NCBI GenBank assembly: GCA_021613335.1
Contig: JAJTWR010000302.1
Span: 668,501 to 732,500 of the forward strand
Direction: 5' to 3'
DNA length: 64,000 nt
From: Whitmania pigra
Lineage: Eukaryota > Annelida > Clitellata > Hirudinida > Haemopidae
The notes under the pieces are model-generated. The model worked only from the letters and a program-made list of their open reading frames with translations. It did no database searches and was not told the origin of the DNA. Both the position numbers and the translations under genes were made by a program. Positions 11,877 to 23,972 of the stretch are shown piece after piece; the first letter of the stretch is position 1, and every line of letters starts with the position of its first letter.

Positions 11877-12646
11877 ACTTCTCAAGACAGATATAGAAAT
11901 TTGGTGGTCCGCAACTATAAACAGCCTATAATCTCAACAATTCCTTATTGCGCAAGAGGCAATATGGGTGCTCCGTTACGATTTGTAGTAATAATTCAAA
12001 AATGATATTAACAATAATAATGATATAATTTGAAACACTTAATAAAAAATATTTTATTACTTCAACGTTTAAAAATCAAATTTAAAATAACAAGAAAATA
12101 TAAATTTTACAATTAACTAATAATAATTTTATAAATAAGTAAATAGTAACAACTGGTATGTCAAAAGCAATCTATTGCACAAATAGTTAAACATTTTATC
12201 TAAGCAAAAAATTTAAATATGTACAAATTTATAGCTCAGTTTTTCAAATTGTAACAAGACATGTTCAAGTCAATACTAAGTTAAATGGCATAACAAATTT
12301 TAATTTTTATAAAACTGTAAAACTTACATTATTTTATAAACAAAATATTTTTACAATCAAATTTTAAATTTTTAAATAAAAGGAAAAGCATATCTTTAAG
12401 TAGTCTATAAAGTTTTTTCTTTCTCAGGGCCATCTTGTTGTTGACCGCGTGATTCTTGAAGGAATATTCCGCAGAACAAACCCTTTTCGTTGAGAAGTTT
12501 TGAATTCAGGTTGATTGAAATCTAGATTCATTTCTGGTGCAATTTATTTTAGGGCTATTAGCAGAAAATTTTTAGTTTTATTGCATAAGTTGCACATGGA
12601 TACCGTTCACTGACTCTTTGTTAAATTTGTGATTGAATTTATAGAA
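11877..12646. promoter_or_regulatory. Divergent SBDS / BTF3 intergenic region
   Basis: 770 bases between two translation-related start codons. A pyrimidine run and GCCATCTTG at 12429-12437 (reverse complement of the YY1 core CAAGATGGC) lie 210 bases before the BTF3 start. GAATTTATAG just before 12645 looks like a 3' splice site, so BTF3 probably has a spliced 5' leader exon around the YY1-like site. The stretch 12000-12400 is AT-rich with no recognised gene. Confidence 0.5.
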
Positions 12647-13658
12647 ATGAACGCTGAAAGATTAAAGCAGCTCCAGGAACAAGTCCGCATTGGTGGCAAA
12701 GTAAGTTTTAGATTTTATAATTATTGAGCCAACAATTCGAAATTTGACTTAACCACGCGATTATTGGCGATGAATAGAATTTACGATCGTCGGAAAAACG
12801 TGCTCCCAAAGTATTGATCAAAAAGCTTCCATAGATGACAATTTTCTCTAGCCACTTGTGCCATATTTAGCCATGTCGAAAAACGTGACAACGTGCTGAA
12901 TTAAATTTCCTCTCCTTTAGGGATCAGCCAGAAGGAAGAAGAAGGTAGTCCACAAATCCAACTTGACAGACGACAAGAAGATCCAATTGGTTCTGAAGAA
13001 GATCGGAGTCAACACAATCCCTGGAATTGAGGAGGTGAATTGAAGTCTTTGATATCTGATATTTTCCAAGTTGCTTCAGACAGCAGCACAATTTAATATC
13101 AGATTAGCTGCTAGTGATTTTTTGCCAGTTGTCAATGGTGTTTTAAACCATCTTTTTCCGTTGAAAGGTCAACATGATCAAGGATGACGGAGATGTCATC
13201 CACTTCAACAACCCCAAGGTTCAGGCTTCCCTTCAGTCGAACACCTTTGCCATCACTGGTCACTCTGAGATCAAGTGTTAGTAAAAATATAACTTAACTA
13301 TCATATTTGTAATTAGCATAACTTATAATTATTCATGATTGAATTGCAGCTGTCACTGAACTCCTCCCCTCCATCCTGAGCCAGCTGAGACCTGACAGCT
13401 TGACAGCAGTCCTCAAGAAAATGGCTTCCCAGGATCCAGAGGCAGCTGCCAATGGAAGGAAACTCGAAGAAGATGATGAAGTACCTGGTCAGTATTTGGT
13501 GCCTTGGATGGATTGTAGTAGTGGACTGATATATTGATATATAGTAATTGATAACTACAGGTTAACATTGCAACATAACGAGCATTGTGATATAACGTGT
13601 TGATTTTTCAGACCTTGTTGAAAACTTCGACGAAGCTTCTAAGACAGAGGTCAACTGA
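12647..13658 (+). CDS. BTF3: BTF3 / nascent-polypeptide-associated complex beta subunit
   Basis: The beta subunit pairs with NAC-alpha at the ribosome exit tunnel and shields nascent chains. Five exons join in phase: 12647-12700, 12921-13034, 13168-13276, 13350-13487, 13612-13658. Exon 1 encodes [18 protein letters not shown], and the next exon opens with the ribosome-binding basic patch [11 protein letters not shown]. The NAC domain follows: [40 protein letters not shown] and [14 protein letters not shown]. The protein ends in an acidic tail and VENFDEASK. Total length is 157 residues, matching animal BTF3b. The start matches the family N-terminus. Confidence 0.97.
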
Positions 13659-14469
13659 GCGATGTGACTGGGGCATGCGGGTCGTTCGAGTGCCGTCGAC
13701 CGAGGGCGACCACGTGTTTCCGTTGCACTAGTTTTTTACTCTAATGAATAAAGATTATCATTTTTACTTTGGAAATAAAGGGACCTGTATTCTGAACTGC
13801 ATTTGTTGATAATATCATTCCGAATCCGTACTGCCTTGTGTTGCTTCTAGTACCATAGCGTTCTGCTTGTTGCTACTTGCTGGCTGTTGGGCCATAGTTC
13901 AAAATTCATAAGATGAGTAAGCTTTTGCGATGTTGAACAAAGTAAGCAGATTATTGGTCGCTGAACGCGTTATGGAGTTCAGTTTGGTGAGATAATGTGG
14001 GCCTTGCGAATTATTAGATTTGATTGGTTTTCTGGATTGCACGTCGTCTAGGTTCTGATATCTGGTAACTGTCAGGCTGTGATTTGTCGATGAGCTTCGA
14101 ATTCCGGAGGCCTAATAAGTAGGCGGGCAGGATTTTACTGAAACCTTTGATGTGAAATATTTTACAATCATCTTCTCGTCTATTTTAATTGTTTTGCTCT
14201 GAGTAAAACTTTCAAAACAAAAATAAATAAATTTGACAGGCCAATAAACGACTTGATTGCAAAATTGAATGAAATTTCAAAGTAAAATGTTTAATAGAAG
14301 ATGTAATTATGTCACAGTAAATAATGTTCATGTAAAATAATCATTTAAGATAATAATAATCAACTTATATTAAATTTGACTTTGAGTTATAGTTATCAAT
14401 GTCAACTTTTAAACCAGAGCAATTGCATGCTTTTAGTTTATATTTGAAAGTTGTGAAATATACATACCG
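13659..14469. other. BTF3 3' flank and upstream region of hydrolase gene
   Basis: 811 bases with BTF3 polyadenylation signals at the left end. No further gene, repeat array or clear promoter motif seen. Confidence 0.6.
13747..13752 (+). terminator. BTF3 polyadenylation signal
   Basis: AATAAA 89 bases after the BTF3 stop; a second AATAAA follows at about 13773. Confidence 0.8.
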
Positions 14470-16858
14470 ATGAAGGCTCTCAAACTACTGATGTTTAGCG
14501 CTAGCCGTAACTTTACACTGTGTATTTCAAAGTAAGTAATTAATTAGCGAAACGTAACTGTAAAACAGTAGCACAGATAACACCTGTATTTACTTTTGAT
14601 TTTCTCAATATAGATCCATTTGCAGAAGTTACAGCACATCTGAGGCCTCATCGGACTTGATATGGCCCATACGACACCAGCTTACACAATGTCAAGTGTC
14701 GACCACAATTGGTATTGTGGAAGATTCATTCGACGTAGGGTACATCGATACTATGGACGAAGCCCATAAAATGCCACAAGGAAAACTTCAAAATGTTAGA
14801 AATGTTTTGTTTTTGGGCAATGAGCACTTTTCTGACAACATGAACATGCTCAAAGAGCTTCAGAAGAACTTTTTCGAACCACTGGTAAAAAATAACTGCA
14901 GGGTTGTCATGCCTTTCACGCTCGGTGGGTTTGTTGTTAAGATGTTGTAAATGCAAATGATCTTATTTAAAAAAAAAATAATGTCAGGCTCCAAACACAC
15001 ATTCATGGATAACAAAATCATGTACAGAAACGAAATGCTGGGAGAGAGGACGCAGTTTGTAGTCGATTTCATTGTCGGCAGGCATCTGAGAAAGTTGGTA
15101 GGAATATATTAGTAATATTAATAATAATAGTTAATTTGTAAGGTCTGATATAGCTAGTAGGAATGCAATATTATTATTATTAATATTAATTACATAATTA
15201 ATTTGTAAGACGACAATGACTTGCATTGCTCTGGAAAAACTATTTTTGGAAGATTAGTTACGTGGGATTTATTTATCGAGGCGACCTTACTCGATGCGGT
15301 TCAAATTGGTGCAACTTCCCTATTAAGGAGCGACCCCTAACCCACTGATGAACCACGACCTTCATAGGACCCTACTGTTTTTGGCAGGGTCGACTTGATT
15401 GTTGGACACAGCATGGGATGCTTCATGGCCATGGCACTAGGAATGGCCTTTACAGGATCCACACAACTGGCTTTCATTTGCCCATTGCCTGGCAACTGTG
15501 CTCCAAGGTACTTGATGATGATGATGATGGTAGTGATGATGATGATGGTAGTGATGATGATGACGACGGTGATGGTTGTTATGGTAATGATAGAGCTTGC
15601 TAGAAAAACATTTTTTTTTTCTTGTTAAATTGCAACTGGACACTCTCCCACGTATTCTGATCGTCGTTCTTTCAATCTCTCGTAACAGATGGATCGAACC
15701 TTCCCAGCTGAGCTTCAAGATGATGTCCCTATACCGGAAACTGCAGTTTTTCCCCCTGACTAGGGCGTGGGTTTGGTTGGCCAGTAGACGCATGGGGTCA
15801 GAGCTCATGGGTTCAAAGTTCACAAACAAGGAGGCTTACCATCTTCTCAAGGTTGCTCACGGAATGAACTATGACATGGTTGGAGTTTATTCCATTACTG
15901 GCTCAGTTGTTATTCGTTTTGGTACGACATTGAATTTTTTTTTTTGAATTGATGAATTAGGTCGCAATTCGGGTGAACTAGCTTAAGATTTGTCTTCTGT
16001 CCTTTGTGGATGTGCATCTGATTTTGTAATTTTAATCTTTTTCCTTTTACGTAAGAATAATTTTGTTTAATTCCTTACCAACTACATGATCTCCTGCAGT
16101 CTGCAGTCTTATCATCTTTAATCGATTACTGACATCATCGACAAGTTAATGAACTTATAAGCAAATACGGTAATCAGTCCTGCACCATTTCAGGTCAGAA
16201 GCCTCGCAATCTCCATCTCTACCATGAAGAGCAACTTCCTTTACCTCGGTTGCCGTGACGATCCGACCGTGGACAAAGTCGCGCAGAAGGAGTACCTCAA
16301 GCTCATCGGGTTGCCGGAGGCAGACTTCGACGAATACGACGATAACTATAGGGGTAATGTCGACGGTTTTTTTGTTTTTACAATCGATTGTCATTTGGCA
16401 GCTGTTTTGAAAAGGTGATTCTGATGGTGCCTTACAAATTAATAATAATTAATAATAATAATAATAATTAATTTAGGGCACCATAGGCATATTAATTATA
16501 ATTATAATTAATTATCAATTATAATAATAAATATAATTAATCCTTTTTGTCATCTTCTGTTCTTGATTATTTGTGATATATAATCTTAACAATATAATAA
16601 TATTATTTATTGCATTATTTGTTGAAATTTAACCAGCTTCAAGGCATCAACCTTATAAATTTGATATTTGAGCACACTTTGCATATGTACACCTCTGGTA
16701 AATTTGTGTCCACAGTACAAGGGGAACCTTTGCCACCCAGAAAGATGAGGGGTGTCATGCTGCCCGGTCGAACCCACTACCCGTTCGGAGATGAGAGGTC
16801 AGGTCAAGTCATTGCCCAGGAAATCCTTAAGCTTCTCGATAATGAGTCCGTCAAGTAG
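14470..16858 (+). CDS. Alpha/beta-hydrolase-fold protein, probably mitochondrial (DUF1057-like)
   Basis: Seven exons join in phase: 14470-14531, 14614-14924, 14988-15093, 15388-15507, 15689-15878, 16194-16353, 16716-16858, giving 363 residues. The N-terminus is basic and hydroxylated, without acids (RNF, RSYSTSE), like a mitochondrial presequence. The nucleophile elbow GHSMG places the catalytic Ser at about residue 168. LGCRDDPT near residue 280 is a fit for the acid turn, and RTHYPFGD gives a candidate His at about 337. The order ER-x2-F, nucleophile elbow, CPLPGN and a helical cap with YRKL resembles the hydrolase family first described in nematodes (DUF1057, Pfam), but I cannot test that. 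Two exon ends (15093, 15878) use non-obvious donors chosen because only they keep the phase. Substrate unknown. Confidence 0.72.
15508..15590. repeat. (GAT)n array after a 5' splice site
   Basis: GTACTTGATGATGATG begins at the donor of hydrolase exon 4 and continues as GAT/GGTAGT triplets. Confidence 0.9.
16421..16490. repeat. Fold-back (inverted repeat)
   Basis: TGATGGTGCC and flanking AATTAAT pair with ATTAATTT and GGCACCAT about 40 bases on. Lies in intron 6 of the hydrolase gene; the GGTGCC core also occurs in SINE tails. Confidence 0.6.
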
Positions 16859-17511
16859 AGCACCAATGGTAATCAGCAGAAATGCTGTCTGGAATCAACT
16901 AGGATATTTTTGGAACCATTTTTTCAGTCCACTATGTATTAGTACTTTATATTTGCTGATGAAAGAAAGAAATGTTTGAAAACGTCTCGCTCAGGAAGCC
17001 GAACAGACAATTTTACAATTTTAACACAATTACACCTTGGTTTAATGGCTAGAAAAATACATAAAAATGTATTAAAAATAATTTGATGGTGTGCTTTTAC
17101 TACTATATTAAAAATTTCGAGTGGGCCACGACCCGTGCAAGGGTATAATATAACTCGAGAATATTTTTGAGGGGATGCGAACAAACATCAGGGATTACTC
17201 TGAATTCTTATGGCTAAGAGGCTGGGTTAGGATTGGTTGGCGGTCATTACTGATGCTTTAATGATTCCAAATTATGACCTGATTTTCTTCAAAAATTTCT
17301 TTTTTCCTTTCGATACGGACTCTTACATGGTTTCATAACATGCAATTATTCTACTTGTGACTCGAAAAACTGCATTTCAAAGCCTAAGACCCGCACAGGA
17401 TTACAAAATTGAATTAAAAACAATAAGGTCAATCTTTTTTCTATTTCGAATGCTTGTTGTGACTAAAAAAAGCTTTAAAAATAAATTAAAAAAGAGAAAA
17501 AACACAAAAGT
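16859..17511. other. Convergent intergenic region
   Basis: 653 bases between the hydrolase stop and the PHF14 stop (tail to tail). Contains ATTAAA variants near 17070 that may serve the hydrolase mRNA. Nothing else recognised. Confidence 0.6.
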
Positions 17512-20500
17512 TTATTGGCTATCTTCGTCGTCGTCATCATCCGAGATTTCTATGAATTCTTCCTGCTTGGAGGCCGTAAGTGCGACAGGGTTGGTCGGTT
17601 GTTGTCGGATTACCACGGCGGTCCTCGGCACCTCGGGTACCAACGGCTGCTTCCTCCTGATGATGATCGGGAGTTTCTTTTCCGAGGGAACGGGCAACAT
17701 TCTCGCCACACTGGATGAGCCGTGCAGATGCTGGGAGATGTTGAGGGCAGCCTGTGGCAGGGCGGAGGGGCAGTTGACCTTTGCGAGGATTACCCTTTTG
17801 TTTGGACTTTTCGACGACTGGTTCACAGGAGACTGGGGATCCGCTTTGAATATTGCGACGATGTTTCCGCCCAGCCTTCCGTTGGTTGCAAGTACAGTGT
17901 CCGAAGGTGAGGTTGATTCCTTCAATAGGACTTTAACCAGCCGCTCCTGATTGGTTGGCAGTTGATCTTTCAGTGACCCTTCTCGAACTTGCACGACCTC
18001 CACGGGCTGAGGCTTGTCATCCTGGCTGGAAGCATCGTCGCTGGAAGGCTTGTTGTCACTTTTTTCCTCGTCATCCTCATCATCATCATCTTCGTCTTCC
18101 TCCTCGTCATCACCCGAGGAGATGGAGAGTGGGGAGTCGGTCGAGGCTTCGACGGGCGTCTGAGCAGAACTTCTGGGTTTGGATTTCTGATTGTTTGGAA
18201 TGTAAAAATCTCATGAATTATTAATCGATTAAGGGATTAATGGATTATCGGTGACAAAAATTTCCGAATGCTAATTATGAATTATTAATCGATTAACAGA
18301 ATAACAGTGACATGAATTTCTGAATGTTCGGTTCATGCATAATTAAGTTTATTCAAATTTATGATGACCTCATTTGAATTCAAATGGCTGCTTGGAGTGA
18401 GGCTATTCTTTTTCTTGACCTTCTTGTCTTTTTGCTGTAAATATCGTTAGGATATTTGATTTATTACATTAACATAAAACATGAATATTAACATATTTAT
18501 ATAATATATTATATATAATAGATATTGTATATTAAAATACAATTATAACATTACAATTAAGTGTTCAATGTAATAAGCCAATCAAGCTTTTATTGCATTT
18601 GCTAAGCTCGTATATTTAATCAATTATGTTAATGATTCAGCCCAACTACAATTAACCATCACATAACCATAACCTGATGCAATTTTTAAAATAATCACCA
18701 CAGTTATAATAATAATAATAATAATTATATGTATTATTACACATTATTTCATTTATTAGATAATTATAATAATTTATTACATCATCAAATCATTCATTAT
18801 AATAAATAATGGTTAAAAAAAAAACAAAAACAGAGACAAAAACAGTAATCACTGACGCATCTGATCTTGTTCTCGTGCGCAAACTGGGTGGTGTACTTGA
18901 GGGGCTCCCGGATGAGCCTCTTCTCCCTCAGCCTCCGTGGCTTGTCGAGTTCTTCCGCGGGCTTCTCCACCTCTGCTTCCAGTTGTTCCTTTGAACAGAA
19001 GGAGCACTGCCTGTTTGGGAAATTATTGATGATAATAATAACAACGACAAAAATATTAAAGATAATAGTAATAATAATAACAAGAATAATAATCATAACA
19101 GTACTAACAGCCACAATAATAATAATAACAGTATTAATAATAATAACAGTATTAATTAACACATGCAAAGGGCAACAGATTCTAATGGAGCAAGCGATGA
19201 CATCACCATTTAACCATGTTAACGACAGAAGTAAATAATCAAGTAATAATAAATAATCGTTAAAGACGACCGACCATCCCTGCGACTTGGTCTTCTTTGG
19301 CATCCTGGTCAGTGGAGGGTCGAGGCAATCCAGGTGATAGCTACCTTGACACCTGTCGCAGTTGGCCAATAGGTGCTGGTCTCGAGATAGTTTGCAGACG
19401 GCGCATCTGATTGGTCGGAGTGAATGATAAATTATTCATAAGATATTAATATTTACGATTAAGCTTGTGATTAAGGTCACTGAGGTTATGATGGTAAATG
19501 TATTTATATTTATGATAATGATGAAAAGCTTAACATTTTATGGTAAGAATATAATTAACGTTAATGCTCATGATGATCTCGACAATGGCGAATATCATTG
19601 CTTAATATTCACGAATAACAAAAATAATAATAATAACAATAATAATAATAATAATAATAATAATAACGTTCAATAAACAATATGTTGAATATGCAACAGC
19701 AACGAACTTCAAGAGTTGTTTGGAAGTTGCATTTTGATCGGCTTCATTCTTGGACGGCGACCTGGCGAAGTTTCTGAAACTGACGCATTCTGGTATTCTG
19801 ATCCTCTGAGGGTGATTAGAATAATTTATAATCCAACGATTAACAATTTATCAATTAGTTACCATTTATATATCAATTAATTACCATTTATTTCTCAATA
19901 AATTGTCGCTTATTTATCAATTAATTATTAATTCGTCACCAACCCGTCCTGCAATGTTCATCATGAAATCCCAAAGAGTCAATCCAGTCCTTTGGGTCTG
20001 CATGCTCGAGATTGACAACGACTGTATCTCTTTTTTCAACTGGATAATGATAATATTATAATTTATTAATAATAATAGACTACTTTAAGATGGATAGGAT
20101 TTTTCAGCTGAATAATAACATTGTAATATATTAAAATAATAATAATAATAATTACTTACCATAGAATGATAGCAACAATGATTATGATGATATAATAATA
20201 ATAATAATAATTTATTCATGTGCATTAATAAACTCCTCCCACCTCCTCGATACGTCTGGAAACCTGCTTCTCAGTCTTCCTCATTTCCATAGCCTGCTGC
20301 TTCATTTCCTTGTACCTGCCTTTCATGCCCTCCATCAGTTCGTTCCTTTCTGCGGTGCCAGAAGAGGTCAAAGTTCATTGACGTCATCATCATCATCATC
20401 ATCATGGCCATCGTCATGGCTTACTCACCGAGGTAGTAGCTGACAAAGTCGACGCTGAATGCCGGAGGTATGTAGCCCCTCTTTCTCGTGTCCTTGGCGG

Positions 20501-23500
20501 AGACGTCCTTTAGGAAATAAATTAACATAAATTAGCATGTAATTGACAACTTCATCGGCTGTGTGGTAAGCAGTTAAGCATTAAGTAATGTAAATTATAT
20601 TATAAACGTATTCTATAAGTTGATATTAATAATAATAATATGTTAGTAATAATAATAATGTTTCATAAGTTGGTTCATAAATTAAAACAATTTATACTAA
20701 TAAACTAATACTAAAAAAACTAATCGCTTTCCGACCTCGTTGACCCCTTGTAGCTCCGCCTTCCTGAGCAGTTGCTTGAGTGCATATGAGTTGCTAAGCA
20801 ACATCCTAGGCATCTTTTCCTTCGGGACTGATTTTTTTAGTTTTAATTAAAATCTAATTAAATCGCTAATTGTAAATATTCAATTGTATGTACATCTCAT
20901 TTAATCGTGAAAATAATAATAATAATAATGATGATAATAATAATAATAATAGTACTACTAATAATAATAATTTATGTCAACCAATGTAAACAAAGCTCGC
21001 TCACCCCAGCAAGGTTGTCTGTTACATTTAGCCTCTTGATACTTCATCTGGTGATTGCCCAACTTCCGCTGCAGACGAATCTAAGAAAGTAAAAATATTT
21101 AATATTCATTAGCTTGTAACTTATTACTTTAAGTATATTTTCACTTAACATCATCATGTAATATTATGTTATTTAATAATAATTAATTAGCTAGTAACTT
21201 ATTAATTACCCCGCATCTTTAGTTTCGATCACCATTTTTCTTTACATACAGAGAAACAGGCATCATCCAAACACACGCACACACACAGACGCACACACAC
21301 ACACACATGCGAGCATCCACTCCAATGACGCCTTCGTTTAAAACCATCATCATCATCGTTCGATAAGAAATCACTCAACAAGCAGACGCCAACTCGTAAC
21401 CAACCGAATCCCAACCCACCTTGTCTGCCTCGCTGATTCCTCTGTCCCTCTCGTCCGACTTGAGGTTCGACTGGAGTGCCAACCAGTTTCGGTGGTTGTG
21501 CCTCATCGAGAGTTTGTCCGCATGGATCTTGCAGTAGGCAAAGTACGGATCTGCTATGACCTATCGTTGGAAAGGGGAGGAGTCAATAGTGATTAGCAAG
21601 ATGATTTTTATGCTAATTAGATCAGAATGATTAGATTATGATTAGTTCATTATTGTAATTAAATATAATAGGCATGTAAATGGTATTACAAGTAAATGAA
21701 GTGTCTTACCAGTTTCGACTAATTGATTATTAGCAATAAAAATGGACTTGTTTAAAAAACATGGATTTTATGTATTAATCGCATCACGACCAAGACAATG
21801 CCAGTGAAGAATTAAAATTGTTCAAACTTACATTAACCTCCTCTGGAGATGCCTCTGTGAGCAGACCTTGCCTTTGTGCACTAGGAGATTGATCGAGAGG
21901 CATTAATATTATTACTTAATTATTATTATTATTATTAAACTATTATAATTTAACCATTATTATTTAACAATTATTGCTTAACTATTTCTATGTTATTTAT
22001 TCTATTATATGAGACTGATCAGAAAGCATGATGATTATTATTATTAAGTTATAGGAAGTTATTCCTTAACTAACTGATTATTATTTGACTATTTTTCTAC
22101 ATTATCATTTTACTCTCAGTTCATAAAACTGACGAAGGCATTTTAATTAAAAATCAGAAAATCACATTCTTAGCCAGATTGCTAGTGTTTCACTGGCATG
22201 CAGCTGGATTACAAAAAACCCAGTCCCATAGGAGCAGGTTCAAAACCCACCAAGTCACGTGGAAGTGAACCCTGCACATCCCTGCGTCGCAAGAGATGCA
22301 GACGCCCGTCCTGCTGAATCTCGGATCTTCGCAGAGAGAGCACTCCTAAGATTAATAACTCAATCAGTAAAAATAATAACTTATTACGGGAAATAATATA
22401 ACCAGTAATAATAAACTATTAGGGAAAAATGATATAATCAATATAATGATAAATTATTAGCAAACCAGTATTAGGGAAAAATGATATAATCAATATAATG
22501 ATAAATTATTAGCAAACCAGTATTAGGGAAAAATGATATAATCAATATAATGATAAATTATTAGCAAACCAGTAATTAGCCGATGCCAAACAAATCAAGT
22601 CGAACAAATGTTTAAGAACCTCCGTTACATAATATCTGACCAATCAAATTCAACGTACCTTTGCTCCCCACTTCGAGTAGGGCATCTCAAAGAGTGTGAT
22701 GTTGCTCAACTTTTCGACGTCCCCAAAAGCTATGCCCTTGGTGTAAAGGGCGCATATCAGATGGACCCACCTGGTAGGAATTAAAATAAAATATGCAAAT
22801 GAGAATTATTGCTGATGAATTATAATAATTTAATATATGTTAATGAGGCTCAACAAAGGAAACAAAGGACACCCACCTTCCGCTGTCCGTTTCTTTGAAG
22901 ATGCCTCCGAGGTTCGGGCAGAGTTCGCAGTGCTGAGAGATGGAAATGTATAATCTCATTATCATATGATAATAACATTAATATTAATAATAATAAAAAC
23001 AATAATAATAATAATGGCATTATTACTAGTAGTACCACTAACAATAATAATAATAATAATAATAGCAATAATAATAATATTATTAATAATAATAGCAATA
23101 ATAATAATATTATTAATAATAATTATAATAATAATAGCAATAATAATAATATTATTAATAATAATTATAATAACAATAGCAATAATAATAATCATCATCA
23201 TCACTAACAGGTTTCACTCCAGCCTTGCAAGCATCACAGAACCACGGTTCCATACTGGACGATGAGTCGCTGCTCGACACGGAATGCGAGTCGGACACCC
23301 CGAAACAACCTGCGGAAAAAGTGGAAGTTGAAGGTCGTTCAAGAACAGGGGCTCATTTCAATGCCTTCATAAACTGTCGAATCGAATGACATTGTTGCGA
23401 GGGTAAGTCACTAAGTGCAATGGCTAGTGTGGTAAGAGTTTGAAATAGCACTATTGTGCTTTGTACATAACCAAAAATACTCTAAAAAATAAACTAAATA

Positions 23501-23929
23501 ATAAATTAAACTAAATAGTAATTAAATGCTAAATTAAATTAACAATGAAACAAATTATTAGATCTCAATTTACATATTTCAAGACTTGTTGAAAGAAAGT
23601 TAACGAATTATTGGTCAATAAATTGTTAACTCCTCCCTACCTTCGTGAACTGTCTCGTGGCAGTTGTCGCACTCGACGATCTCATTGGATGAGTTACTAC
23701 AAGTCAATAAGGATTGTGTATAATAATAATAACAATAATAATAATAATAATAATATTTATGAAAATGGCACGAGAATCGATGTCTGAGGCATGAAATATT
23801 TCAAGTAGGAAAACCAACTTTGAATCCCCAAGGCAGACGCTGCACACAGGAACAACGATTCGCTTGAATATGTTTTTTCCGGAAGTCTTGAAATGGAATA
23901 TTAATGGTAATGTTAATGAGATGGTGATG

Positions 23930-23972
<43 letters not shown>

